Below are positions 54,426-62,692 of a DNA stretch of 64,000 nucleotides, piece after piece. Position numbers and translations under genes: made by a program. The DNA lies in assembly GCA_947494335.1 (NCBI GenBank), contig CANLUT010000001.1, positions 985,649 to 1,049,648 of the forward strand, given 5' to 3'. The first letter of the stretch is position 1; every line of letters begins with the position of its first letter. The stretch is from Oligoflexales bacterium (GTDB taxonomy: Bacteria; Bdellovibrionota_B; Oligoflexia; Oligoflexales; RGVZ01). Below the pieces are notes generated by a model. It did not search any database. It was not told the DNA's origin and was given only the letters and a program-made list of their open reading frames with translations.

Positions 54426-56309
54426 ATGAATCGATTTAAGCAATTTACATCAACCGCCTCTGGCGTTGTTGTTTTGATCCTGGCTATTGTCAGTCTTAAT
54501 TTTATAGCCTCGAAAATTAACTTTCGTTTTGATTTGACCCAAGACAAGGTGTTCAGTCTGAGCGACGGCACGAGAAGCCTCATTGGTAAATTGGACCGCG
54601 ATGTTACGATTAAGCTCTTTTTTTCTCGTTCATTAAAAGAATTACCAGTGCCAGTTAAGACCTATGCAACGCGCGTAGAAGAGATTTTGCAGGAGTATAA
54701 AGCGGCAAGTAAGGGGCGTATTTCGATTGAAGTGATCGACCCTAAGCCGGATACAGACGATGAAGAATGGGCGCAAAAGTATGGAATCACCGGCGTGCGA
54801 TTGCCTAAGGGTGACCAGATGTTTTTTGGTCTGGTATTTTTGATTGGCACTCAAGAAATGGCCATTCCCTATCTCGATCCTCGCCGGGAGGAGTTTCTCG
54901 AGTATGACATTGCTGAAGCGCTCATGAGCAAGGTTAAGAAAGACAGCGTTGCTGTCGGAGTTATGAGCTCGCTCACGGTCATCGGTAGCCCCAGCCCTGT
55001 GATGGGACCCCAGGGCCCCATCGATGAAACATGGGCTGTCGTGAATGATCTGAGACGCAATTTCCAGGTGAGCAAAGTTGAAGCTGACGCAAAAGAAATT
55101 CCATCTAGCCTCAAGGTGTTGATTGTTCTGCACCCCAAAGAGCTTCCAGAGCCTACTCTTTACGCGATTGATCAGTTTGTGATGAATGGCGGTAAGTTGA
55201 TCGTCGGCGTTGATCCCATGTCGCGTACTGATTTGCAGCTTAATGCTAATGCGCAGAAGGTACCAGGCCAGACGCCAAAGATAGGCAGTGACCTGGAAAA
55301 ATTGTTAGCGGCATGGGATGTGGAGTACGACAAGAATGTTCTTGTTGGTGACCAGTCTCTTGCTACGCAGATCAACGCTGGTGGACAGATGATTCGCTAT
55401 CCGTTTTTTATGACGATCAACGAAAGCCTTTTGTCTCGGCAGTCTGTCATAACCGGGAAACTGAAGTCGATGTTAATTGCCGAGGGTGGTACAGTCTCTC
55501 ATAAAGCAGGCGCAACCTCGAAATTTGAACCTTTGATCCAGTTGTCAAAAGATAGCGGGACCGCCAGTGCGGCGTCGGCTTTGTACACAAATCCGATCGA
55601 TCTCTCTCGCTCATTAAAACCTGATGGTAAAGACCGATATTTGGCTGCAGCGGTGACCGGTCGGTTTAAGTCAGCGTTCTCGGCGGGAGCCCCTTCCGGC
55701 GTCTTTGGTGGAGCCAAACATAAGCCAGAAGCCGACGCAGATAACACCGTGGTCGTAATTGCCGATGTGGATTTGTTTTATGATCAGAATGCCGTGGATA
55801 AGTTTCGATTTGGCCCTCAGATCATGATTCGTCCGCGCAATGATAACTTAAACTTCTTGGTGAATGCCGTCGATTATCTGGGCGGTAGCGAAGATTTGAT
55901 TGCTATTCGGTCTAAGGGCCGCATCGCGCGTCCTTTCACCCGTGTGGCGGAGATTCAAAAAGAGGCACAAAAGCGTTGGCAGGCAGAAGAAGAAGCGTTG
56001 ACCCAGCAGATCAACGATTTGCAGAGGAAGCTGAACGAGATGCAAGCACAGCGCACCGATGGTAATCGTTTTGCCTTGAATGCGCAGCAGCAGGCAGAAA
56101 TTTCAAAGTTCCGTGAGGATGAACGACGTGTTAAGAAACAGCGTCGCGAGGTCCGTAAAAATCTCCGTGATGACATTGAGCAGCTGGGCAGGCGGCTGAT
56201 AGCGGTGAATATGCTATTTGTGCCCATAGCTGCAACTGGGCTAGGAGTGTCTGTATTTTATCGCCGCTCCCGTCGCTATCATTTAACTAAGAAGGGGGAT
56301 CGTAAATGA
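54426..56309 (+). CDS. GldG-like ABC transporter auxiliary protein
   Basis: 627 aa. N-terminal TM (VVVLILAIVSLNFIA) then a large periplasmic domain starting FDLTQDKVFSLSDGTRSL (PF09822-like), related to IFT52/GldG. VITIKLFFSRSL and the GVMSSL.. VLIVLHPKELPEPTLYAIDQFV stretch (cited in part) are the glutamine-amidotransferase-like core. A Lys/Gln/Arg-rich coiled coil (ALTQQINDLQRKLNEMQAQ) precedes the C-terminal TM (MLFVPIAATGLGVSVFY). In Flavobacterium, GldA/F/G are needed for gliding; elsewhere the role is unknown. Overlaps the next gene by 4 bases. Confidence 0.88.
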   Translation: MNRFKQFTSTASGVVVLILAIVSLNFIASKINFRFDLTQDKVFSLSDGTRSLIGKLDRDVTIKLFFSRSLKELPVPVKTYATRVEEILQEYKAASKGRISIEVIDPKPDTDDEEWAQKYGITGVRLPKGDQMFFGLVFLIGTQEMAIPYLDPRREEFLEYDIAEALMSKVKKDSVAVGVMSSLTVIGSPSPVMGPQGPIDETWAVVNDLRRNFQVSKVEADAKEIPSSLKVLIVLHPKELPEPTLYAIDQFVMNGGKLIVGVDPMSRTDLQLNANAQKVPGQTPKIGSDLEKLLAAWDVEYDKNVLVGDQSLATQINAGGQMIRYPFFMTINESLLSRQSVITGKLKSMLIAEGGTVSHKAGATSKFEPLIQLSKDSGTASAASALYTNPIDLSRSLKPDGKDRYLAAAVTGRFKSAFSAGAPSGVFGGAKHKPEADADNTVVVIADVDLFYDQNAVDKFRFGPQIMIRPRNDNLNFLVNAVDYLGGSEDLIAIRSKGRIARPFTRVAEIQKEAQKRWQAEEEALTQQINDLQRKLNEMQAQRTDGNRFALNAQQQAEISKFREDERRVKKQRREVRKNLRDDIEQLGRRLIAVNMLFVPIAATGLGVSVFYRRSRRYHLTKKGDRK

Positions 56310-57313
56310 ATAAGAAGATTCTTCTAGGCACAGCTGCTCTAATTTTTGTGGCTGCAGCGCTATCGTTTTCGGACAAGCTGGCAAATAGACGTGACGAGCG
56401 AATTGGTAAGCCGATGGCCACCATCTCTTCGATCGTAGGCACGGATTCTATCCGCATTGCCAAAGGTGACAAAGAGCTACTACTAGTTACAGATAAAGAT
56501 AGTGTTTGGCGGTTGGGATCAGACTCCGGTTTTCCAGCAGACGCGGCGAAAGTCAGTCGGCTCATTGATGACCTGACCAGGTCAGATGTTCAGATGTTAG
56601 TTTCTGATGCGAAAGAGCCTGCAGAGTCATTTGGCTTGGCCACCGCCACCGAGGTGACGCTGCGCAAGTCAGGCTCTGATGTTATAAGTTTTAAGCTTGC
56701 AGGCCAACGTGACCGTGGTGGTCTGTATATTGCGTTTGGCCGTGATCATCGTGTTTATCTCATTAATCAGCCCTTGGATGTTGTACCTGAGGAGTCTTCA
56801 TGGGAGCTGAAGCGGCTCCTCAATGTGTCAGCTAATCAAATTCAAAGGCTTGAGTTTAAGCCTGATGCGGCAAGCGGAAAGAAAGCTGTCGTTCTTCTTC
56901 GTAACAAGGCTGAAGACGCTGTTAAAATTGAGACGTTACCAACGGGTGCGAAAGAGTCGTCTCAGACTAGAACCCATGAGGGCATCCTGTCTGCAGTTGA
57001 TTATACAAAGCGTGAAGCGGGCTCATCGCCAGATGCCCAAAAAGCAATGGCTAAACCCTCAATGCTAATGGCGACGTTGTTTGATGGACGCAGCTTTGAA
57101 GTTAAGGTTGGGTCAACAGGGGGTGCCTCCAAACGCTACTTTATCTCGATAGTGGCAAAATCTGGCCAGCAAACCCCTTCTAAGGAAGCACAGGAGATCG
57201 ATTGGATCAATTCAGTCATGCAAAGTCAGACTTTTGAGGTGTCTTCCATGGTTGCAGAACGCTTCCTTAAGGGCTTAGATGACATGGTTGAGAAAAAAGG
57301 ATCAAAGAGCTGA
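56306..57313 (+). CDS. DUF4340-domain protein
   Basis: 335 aa. An N-terminal TM anchor (ILLGTAALIFVAAALSF) is followed by repeated beta-alpha units typical of DUF4340: SIRIAKGDKELLLVTDKDSVWRL (in part), FGLATATEVTLRKSG and YIAFGRDHRVYLI. DUF4340 proteins often follow gldG-like genes and are thought to be an accessory periplasmic component; function unknown. ATG 56306 overlaps the GldG-like stop. Converges on the S51 peptidase gene. Confidence 0.85.
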   Translation: MNKKILLGTAALIFVAAALSFSDKLANRRDERIGKPMATISSIVGTDSIRIAKGDKELLLVTDKDSVWRLGSDSGFPADAAKVSRLIDDLTRSDVQMLVSDAKEPAESFGLATATEVTLRKSGSDVISFKLAGQRDRGGLYIAFGRDHRVYLINQPLDVVPEESSWELKRLLNVSANQIQRLEFKPDAASGKKAVVLLRNKAEDAVKIETLPTGAKESSQTRTHEGILSAVDYTKREAGSSPDAQKAMAKPSMLMATLFDGRSFEVKVGSTGGASKRYFISIVAKSGQQTPSKEAQEIDWINSVMQSQTFEVSSMVAERFLKGLDDMVEKKGSKS

Positions 57314-57331
57314 CGTAAAGAGTCCATGGTT

Positions 57332-57991
57332 CTATATCTTAAACTCTTTGCCACTCACATAGCCCCAGATATTGCCAAAAAAGCTGACTCGCCGATTTTC
57401 AACAGTGATGCCGGCGCCGTCACTGACGGCGTAGATGGGGTATTTCAATTTAAGACTCTGTTTTTTGAGTTCTCTTATGTATTCGGGTTCATGGGTGAAG
57501 TGGGGGAAGAATTCGAACTGGACCAGTCCTAGCGCGTCGAAATTGCGAAGTCCCACAGCGTTTTCGTCACGATCGAATTTTGGGAAGCTGGCACAGTTTA
57601 TGGTTGGCGTCATGATGATAGAGCCTGCAGAAAGTCCAGCTAACACACCGCCCCGTGCGACGAATTGCATTAACAGACGATCAAAGTGATTTCTGCGGAT
57701 CGATTTCAAGAAATAATACGTGTTGCCGCCGCTTAGATAGATCATGTCGGCTGTTTTTACAATTTTTTCGGCATCCCGGAGTGAATACGGCCGGTCTATA
57801 TTGAACTGAAGAATATTTTTTACACCGTATTCGGCGTAGGTCTCTTTGACATACTCATATTCAAAGTCGGGGACATGATTAGCAGAGGGAATAAAGACGA
57901 TTCGTGGATTTTTCTTGCCGGTCATTCGCATGGCGGCAGCGTCGATAGGTGCATTGGCCTCCGCGTAACCACTGTAGAGTACCAGTTTCAT
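57332..57991 (-). CDS. Peptidase E-like (S51 family) protein
   Basis: 219 aa with the class I glutamine-amidotransferase-like fold. The nucleophile elbow is GLSAGSIIM (Ser in SAGS), with YLSGGNTYYFLK before it and FEFFPHFTHEP (His) after. Peptidase E cleaves Asp-X dipeptides; related proteins degrade cyanophycin. The exact substrate is not clear. It starts 6 bases after the SelO-like gene on the minus strand and is likely cotranscribed with it. Confidence 0.85.
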   Translation of the reverse strand: MKLVLYSGYAEANAPIDAAAMRMTGKKNPRIVFIPSANHVPDFEYEYVKETYAEYGVKNILQFNIDRPYSLRDAEKIVKTADMIYLSGGNTYYFLKSIRRNHFDRLLMQFVARGGVLAGLSAGSIIMTPTINCASFPKFDRDENAVGLRNFDALGLVQFEFFPHFTHEPEYIRELKKQSLKLKYPIYAVSDGAGITVENRRVSFFGNIWGYVSGKEFKI

Positions 57992-57997
57992 GAATGA

Positions 57998-59854
57998 TCA
58001 GAGTCCGTGACGCATTTCATAGACGACGCGGCCAAGTGCTTTCAATATAGTCTCTGGTTTGCCAGAGAGCTTTTTCTGTGGGATGGTGGAGCGAACCACT
58101 CCTTTAATTTTTACCTCAGGGACTCTCACCTGGTCATTGATAAAGTTTGCGATAACGTCAAACAAGTCTTTGCGCTCAAGCTTTTTGCGCACTTTGATGA
58201 GGCGATCTCCCACATTACAGATCGCGTCACCTGTAATCCTGTCGCTGCGGTTTGTGATCGCAGAGCGGGCGGCCATGCGGCCCACAAGATTTTCACGATG
58301 GGATTCAGTTAATTTTGCGCAGGACTCGATCAAATCCATGTAACTATGTTGGAATCGCTCAGACCATATACGACGCACCAGAGTTGGGCGGGCATCGTTG
58401 CTTCCGCAGTAAGTTGACGCAATATGTGTCATAAATGTTTTTGTCGGCATAAGCTTCCATGTGGTGCTCAAGTGTGCAGGAAGCTCTCGTAGGATGTCAC
58501 GCATCGAATAGAGTGCGTCTTTAGTAATGCCGTCAGCCACTCGGTAGTGCTGTTTTTGTTTGGTTTTACGCTCCCACCAACGGAACAGGCGCTCAAAATG
58601 AGTGACCTGACGAGAGCGTTTTGCTAGTAGCATTTCGGCCTCGTGCTTACTAAATCCCGTTTTTTCCAGGAGCATACGACGTCTGGCCTGGGTAAATGTC
58701 AAATCAAAGCGCCTGACTTCAGGGTGATTACGGAATCGATTGATTTCGATTTTTTTGCCGGTGTTCAAGAAATGCTCTATCTGAGCAAAAGTTTGTACGA
58801 TGTAACGCGCTTGAGCTCGTTGTTCGGGTAAGCTAGTGGACCAGCGCTCGACATCGTCAAATTTGTACTCGTGGTGATAGAGACCAAATTGACGAATTGA
58901 GCCGTAGTCGATAATGCCGCCGTTGGCGAGTACATTGTCACCGTCCCACGCAAGCCAGCAGAAAATGTATTCGTTTTCAAAACGAGCAGCCATTTCCCCA
59001 AATGTATTACTGATTTGAGCGAGTAGTCGCTTGTAGCGGTTTTCACCCTTGGTCAGAGGTTTCCAATCTCCATTTTCAATCTCTCGATTGATAAAAAAGT
59101 CCACCGCGGCCCTAAGGCGTTGAAGGTTCCCTTGTTTTAGGTGATTAAAGAAATGACTCGGCCTTAATAGGTTCGTTCCGGCACGAACGTTAATACTCAA
59201 ATTGCCGGGGAATTCGATCACACATAAAATACGTTCAGTGGGTGTCCCATTCTTATGCATGATTTCAGAAAAAATGGCTCCCGTCACACCATCGTCCAAA
59301 TCGCTATAACCGCAGCCATAGCTGACACTAGGATCACCAGTTTGGAAGAATTTTTTGAAGATATGAGTCGCTGGACTTAGGCATGTTGCGCCTGTTCCGC
59401 AGCTTGTAATATCCCAAGTCTTGCCATTTCCGCGCCAAACACCATTCCACAGGCTTCGTCCATCGCCGCTGGTTATGCCCGTTTTGCCGGGATGCTGGAG
59501 TTGAAGATACCTTGTTGCCATGTAGTGGTAAGGCTTGATTTCGTTTTGGGGAATTTTAACGCCGTTAATCAAGTCGTATTCGTTGATAATTTGAATCGCG
59601 AACGTTTCGAGTACCTGTGCTTCTAATTGCGGATTGATTACGTGCGGGTGATCGAACGAAAGAAGTCCCATTTCTTTTGCTAGGTCGAAGTTGAACCAAG
59701 CGATTTTTCCATTCTTACGCTGGCGTGCTCGATAGAGTACATGAGATCCTGGGACCTCCGTTTGCCAGGGGTGACGTCCATCAATGGTTGCAAAACCAGA
59801 GTAATCGTAGGTCGTGCGACTTAAATCCCTCGCGCTTTGATGGCGAACCGTCAT
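57998..59854 (-). CDS. Divergent SelO-like (YdiU/UPF0061) protein
   Basis: 618 aa; SelO proteins are pseudokinase-fold enzymes that move AMP onto proteins. Aligned by eye, GITSGDGRS matches QLGDGRA and FSEIMHKNGTPTERIL matches CSEAMHxLGIPTTRxL. RAGTNLLRPSHFFNHLKQGN matches the RxxPSHIRFGHFE block, and D306N307-x8-D316YG (WDGDNVLANGGIIDYG) matches TDNMSILGLTIDYG with identical spacing. The expected nucleotide Lys (LKGAG) is Cys152 here (SCGTG), and the paired Glu of IREFL is not evident. It may be inactive or use another geometry. No signal peptide. Distant homology, so the family call is good but activity is open. Confidence 0.7.
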   Translation of the reverse strand: MTVRHQSARDLSRTTYDYSGFATIDGRHPWQTEVPGSHVLYRARQRKNGKIAWFNFDLAKEMGLLSFDHPHVINPQLEAQVLETFAIQIINEYDLINGVKIPQNEIKPYHYMATRYLQLQHPGKTGITSGDGRSLWNGVWRGNGKTWDITSCGTGATCLSPATHIFKKFFQTGDPSVSYGCGYSDLDDGVTGAIFSEIMHKNGTPTERILCVIEFPGNLSINVRAGTNLLRPSHFFNHLKQGNLQRLRAAVDFFINREIENGDWKPLTKGENRYKRLLAQISNTFGEMAARFENEYIFCWLAWDGDNVLANGGIIDYGSIRQFGLYHHEYKFDDVERWSTSLPEQRAQARYIVQTFAQIEHFLNTGKKIEINRFRNHPEVRRFDLTFTQARRRMLLEKTGFSKHEAEMLLAKRSRQVTHFERLFRWWERKTKQKQHYRVADGITKDALYSMRDILRELPAHLSTTWKLMPTKTFMTHIASTYCGSNDARPTLVRRIWSERFQHSYMDLIESCAKLTESHRENLVGRMAARSAITNRSDRITGDAICNVGDRLIKVRKKLERKDLFDVIANFINDQVRVPEVKIKGVVRSTIPQKKLSGKPETILKALGRVVYEMRHGL

Positions 59855-59959
59855 TTTCAGGGCACCTCCTCATTGTTCATCTTTGTCACTATTCGGATGA
59901 AGGCTGTAAGACTTTAGCCTTTATGGGGGGTTGCAGGGGTTTGTGGACATAGGTAAAAA
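59855..59959. other. Gap between divergent SelO-like gene and small membrane peptide gene
   Basis: 105 bases. A GAGGTGCCCTG ribosome site for the SelO-like gene is on the minus strand. The plus strand has ATGGGGGGTTGCAGGGG and a G-rich run. No clear promoter was assigned for either direction. Confidence 0.35.
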
Positions 59960-60139
59960 ATGACCAAGATCATGGAAGGCTTGTTGCTCAATATTTACAG
60001 GCTTTTGTGTGAATTTTTAAGGCAGCATGGTCATGATATTTTATTTGTTCGCGGTTGCGTGTTAGCGTCAATTTTGGGTTCAATAGCGGGGATATGGTCG
60101 CTATTGTCGCTGACCTGGCTTGTTTACTGGAAACCATAG
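59960..60139 (+). CDS. Small membrane protein, 59 aa (unlisted short ORF)
   Basis: ATG at 59960 with AGG 6 bases upstream (aggtaaaaaatg) and stop TAG at 60137-60139. The peptide begins MTKIMEGLLLNIYRLL, with a polar stretch (CEFLRQHGHD) and a hydrophobic helix near residues 34-57 (LASILGSIAGIWSLLSL then WLVYW), ending KP. It is a convincing single-pass membrane peptide, below the usual ORF length cut-off. It ends 17 bases before the OsmC start, so the two may be cotranscribed. Function unknown. Confidence 0.55.
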   Translation: MTKIMEGLLLNIYRLLCEFLRQHGHDILFVRGCVLASILGSIAGIWSLLSLTWLVYWKP

Positions 60140-60156
60140 AAGGTAGGAGAGACGTT

Positions 60157-60570
60157 ATGGGCGTTAAGATATCGGGAGAGTATCTGGGAGGTCTCGCCAT
60201 GGAGATGACGCACGAGTTGTCTTCAACCAAGTTATCAACGGATCCTCCGCTAGACAATGGCGGCGAAGGAAAAAGTTTTTCTCCAACGGACTTGGTAGCA
60301 ACGGCCCTTGGATCGTGCATGATGAGTGTCATGGCGATCCATGCCCGTAAACATAAAATTAGTCTATATGGTATGGCATGCCACGTTGAAAAGCATATGA
60401 GCCAAGATTTGCCTAGGCGCATCAGCGCACTTGATGTTGTGATCACCATGCCAAAGCATCTTGCGGAATCTCAGCGTCATGAGCTTGAAGCAATTGCTAA
60501 CGGATGTCCTGTCATTCAAAGTATCAGCCCCGCTATTACGTTAAATAAAAAGTATCTATATGAGGCGTGA
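60157..60570 (+). CDS. OsmC-family peroxiredoxin-like protein
   Basis: 137 aa, the OsmC/YhfA size. It has the two conserved cysteines: GSCMMSVMAIHARK (N-terminal Cys at about 61) and NGCPVIQSI (C-terminal). These form the peroxidatic pair that reduces organic hydroperoxides. The conserved Arg/Glu side (SPTDLVATALGSC) is also present. ATG 60157 has TAGGAGAG upstream; TTG 60055 would add 34 residues unlike the family. The stop at 60568-60570 lies 2 bases before the CoA-transferase start. Confidence 0.87.
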   Translation: MGVKISGEYLGGLAMEMTHELSSTKLSTDPPLDNGGEGKSFSPTDLVATALGSCMMSVMAIHARKHKISLYGMACHVEKHMSQDLPRRISALDVVITMPKHLAESQRHELEAIANGCPVIQSISPAITLNKKYLYEA

Positions 60571-60572
60571 CT

Positions 60573-61862
60573 ATGATTAAGGCTGCGGCTCGCGTTGGCT
60601 CACTCGAACAAGCTTTTGCACTGATTTCGTCGGGATCTACGGTTGTCACGGCAATGGCTGCAGCTGAACCACAGCTGTTCTGGTCGAATTTTCATACCCA
60701 CGCCACAGATCATCGAGATTTGCGGGTGTTCTGTGCCAATCCCAGTCGCCCTTGGCCATGTATCGCTGATGATTCGATGCGAGAGCATGTGGAATTTATT
60801 GTCATGTTCATGACTGGTGCCATTCGCAAGCTTCAGGGAAGAGGTTTTGTTCATTACATGCCCCAGCATCTGTCTCGGTGGGCTCAGAACCTCAAAGAAC
60901 GGACTGGCGGGATTGATCTGTTCTGGGGGTCATGTTCTCCACCCGACAAGCGCGGATTTGTAAGCTTGGGTACCTCCAATTGTTATGAGTCTGAGGTTTT
61001 GCGTGCGGCGCGTCACGTTGTTCTTGAGGTCAATCCAGCAATGCCGCCCACGTTTGGTGGTACAGAGGTTGCTCTCGACGAGGTCGACCTGCTAGTTGAG
61101 TCAGATCATCCATTGCCTGAGGTTGCACCAGCCGCCTTTGGCGCGCTTGAGGAAAAAATAGCCTCTTTTGTGGTTGATCTCATTCCCGATGGCGCCACAT
61201 TGCAGCTCGGTATCGGAGGCATTCCCAATGCGGTTGGCAAGCACCTTAAAGATAAAAAAAATCTTGGCGTACACACAGAAATGATCAATGACGCGTTTAT
61301 GGACCTTTATATGAACGGGGTGATTACTGGACGCGAGAAAACTATATGGCCCAGAAAAATTGTCGGTGCTTTTGCCTACGGGAGTCGTGCGCTTTATGAT
61401 TTTGTGAAAGAAAATCCAATTGTCGAAATTCATCCGGCATCTGTTATTAATGACCCCTACCGGATTGGCCGTAATCACAAGATGATTTCACTTAACGCTG
61501 CTGTCGAAGTTGATTTGACGGGGCAGGTTTGCAGTGAGTCTGTCGGTCATGTTGAATTGAGCGGCGTTGGCGGTGCTTTTGATACTCACGTAGGGGCTCA
61601 GAGAAGCAATGGCGGTCGCGGGATCATTGCTTTGGCATCAACGATGAAAAATGGGACGCGCAGTAAAATTGTCAGCACCCTGCAACCCGGAGCCAAAGTG
61701 AGTATATCGCGTAACGATATCGATACGATTGTTACCGAACACGGGGTCGCCCAGCTCAAGGGCAAAACTGTACCAGAACGTATCAAGCAAATGATTCAAA
61801 TCGCACATCCTCAGTTCAGGGAAAGCCTTCTGCAGGAAGCGCGTCAATTATCATACATTTAA
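60573..61862 (+). CDS. Acetyl-CoA hydrolase/4-hydroxybutyrate CoA-transferase family protein
   Basis: 429 aa. Family motifs: SCSPPDKRGFVSLGTSNCYE, LQLGIGGIPNAVGKHL (CoA-binding), and GVHTEMINDAFMDLYMNGVI where the Glu is the covalent CoA thioester carrier. SESVGHVELSGVGGAFDTHV and SKIVSTLQPGAKVSISRNDID follow. It transfers CoA between acids such as acetate, butyrate or 4-hydroxybutyrate, but the natural acid is not clear. Starts directly after OsmC in the same operon. Confidence 0.9.
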   Translation: MIKAAARVGSLEQAFALISSGSTVVTAMAAAEPQLFWSNFHTHATDHRDLRVFCANPSRPWPCIADDSMREHVEFIVMFMTGAIRKLQGRGFVHYMPQHLSRWAQNLKERTGGIDLFWGSCSPPDKRGFVSLGTSNCYESEVLRAARHVVLEVNPAMPPTFGGTEVALDEVDLLVESDHPLPEVAPAAFGALEEKIASFVVDLIPDGATLQLGIGGIPNAVGKHLKDKKNLGVHTEMINDAFMDLYMNGVITGREKTIWPRKIVGAFAYGSRALYDFVKENPIVEIHPASVINDPYRIGRNHKMISLNAAVEVDLTGQVCSESVGHVELSGVGGAFDTHVGAQRSNGGRGIIALASTMKNGTRSKIVSTLQPGAKVSISRNDIDTIVTEHGVAQLKGKTVPERIKQMIQIAHPQFRESLLQEARQLSYI

Positions 61863-61869
61863 TTCGCGG

Positions 61870-62613
61870 CTAGTCTTTCAACGCTTTGACAGCGGTTTCT
61901 ACCAAAGACTCAATTGAGTGCATCGGGGCAACAACTATCCTATCAAAATGCCCCTCGGCAAATGACGCTGTTGTTTGTCCGATGCAGCAAGCTGTCAGTT
62001 CCTGGCGAAGACGATTTTCTGAAGGGTTTAGCGACCGCGCGAACCCGTCGATCGCTGACGGACTTGCAAAGCAAACGATACCCTCAAGAGATTGAATGTA
62101 TCGTTCAATGTCATCATCATCAGGCATTTTTCCATGTGGAAGATGCAGGGCTTTCTCCGTGGCATAGACCGCCAATGGCTCAACATGAATGTCGTAGCGA
62201 CTGAGATGGCCAGCGATGTCAAAGCTTGGTTCCTTTGAACATGGCCAGGCAACGTCTGTTCCCGGTCTCAGATTTTGCGCCATCCACTCAGTTATTTGTT
62301 CTGCATTTGTAACACCCGTTGGTACTTCGGCATTGATTTTAAACGCCTTCAAAGCCTCCTTGGTTCCGGGGCCAACGGCTAAAACGCCCTCGCTGGAACG
62401 CATTAGATTAAACAGGGCTGGATGGCGAGCTGCGTATCGTACCGCGTTACCGCTGGTGAATATAAAAATTTGGGGTTTTCGTTTCGGAAATTTTACGGTC
62501 AATCCTGTCATGGCAATGCACGGCAGGTGCAGCACGTCGACATCCGTGGCATCCAGGATCGGTTTGTCATGATCCCAATCGTCGGCAGACCTTGTCCAGA
62601 TCAATAGCGCCAT
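61870..62613 (-). CDS. hemD: Uroporphyrinogen-III synthase
   Basis: 247 aa, two-domain Rossmann-like fold. It inverts ring D and closes hydroxymethylbilane to uroporphyrinogen III. Recognisable parts are FIFTSGNAVRYAA (domain hinge), LAVGPGTKEAL, VEPLAVYAT, FASPSAIDGFA and CCIGQTTASFAEGH. Divergence is normal for HemD. ATG 62613 is used; TTG 62619 is open. It is the third gene of the hemA-hemC-hemD series, 79 bases after hemC. Confidence 0.85.
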   Translation of the reverse strand: MALLIWTRSADDWDHDKPILDATDVDVLHLPCIAMTGLTVKFPKRKPQIFIFTSGNAVRYAARHPALFNLMRSSEGVLAVGPGTKEALKAFKINAEVPTGVTNAEQITEWMAQNLRPGTDVAWPCSKEPSFDIAGHLSRYDIHVEPLAVYATEKALHLPHGKMPDDDDIERYIQSLEGIVCFASPSAIDGFARSLNPSENRLRQELTACCIGQTTASFAEGHFDRIVVAPMHSIESLVETAVKALKD

Positions 62614-62692
62614 GGGCAATTAGCTCCATACCATCGACTACTCGTTTTATCATTTGCGCAACACTTCATTATGCAACGGTCCTCATTAACCT

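Noticed and set aside
60055-60570. Longer OsmC start at TTG 60055
   Set aside because: A better ribosome site precedes ATG 60157, and the extra residues do not resemble OsmC and overlap the 59-aa peptide frame.
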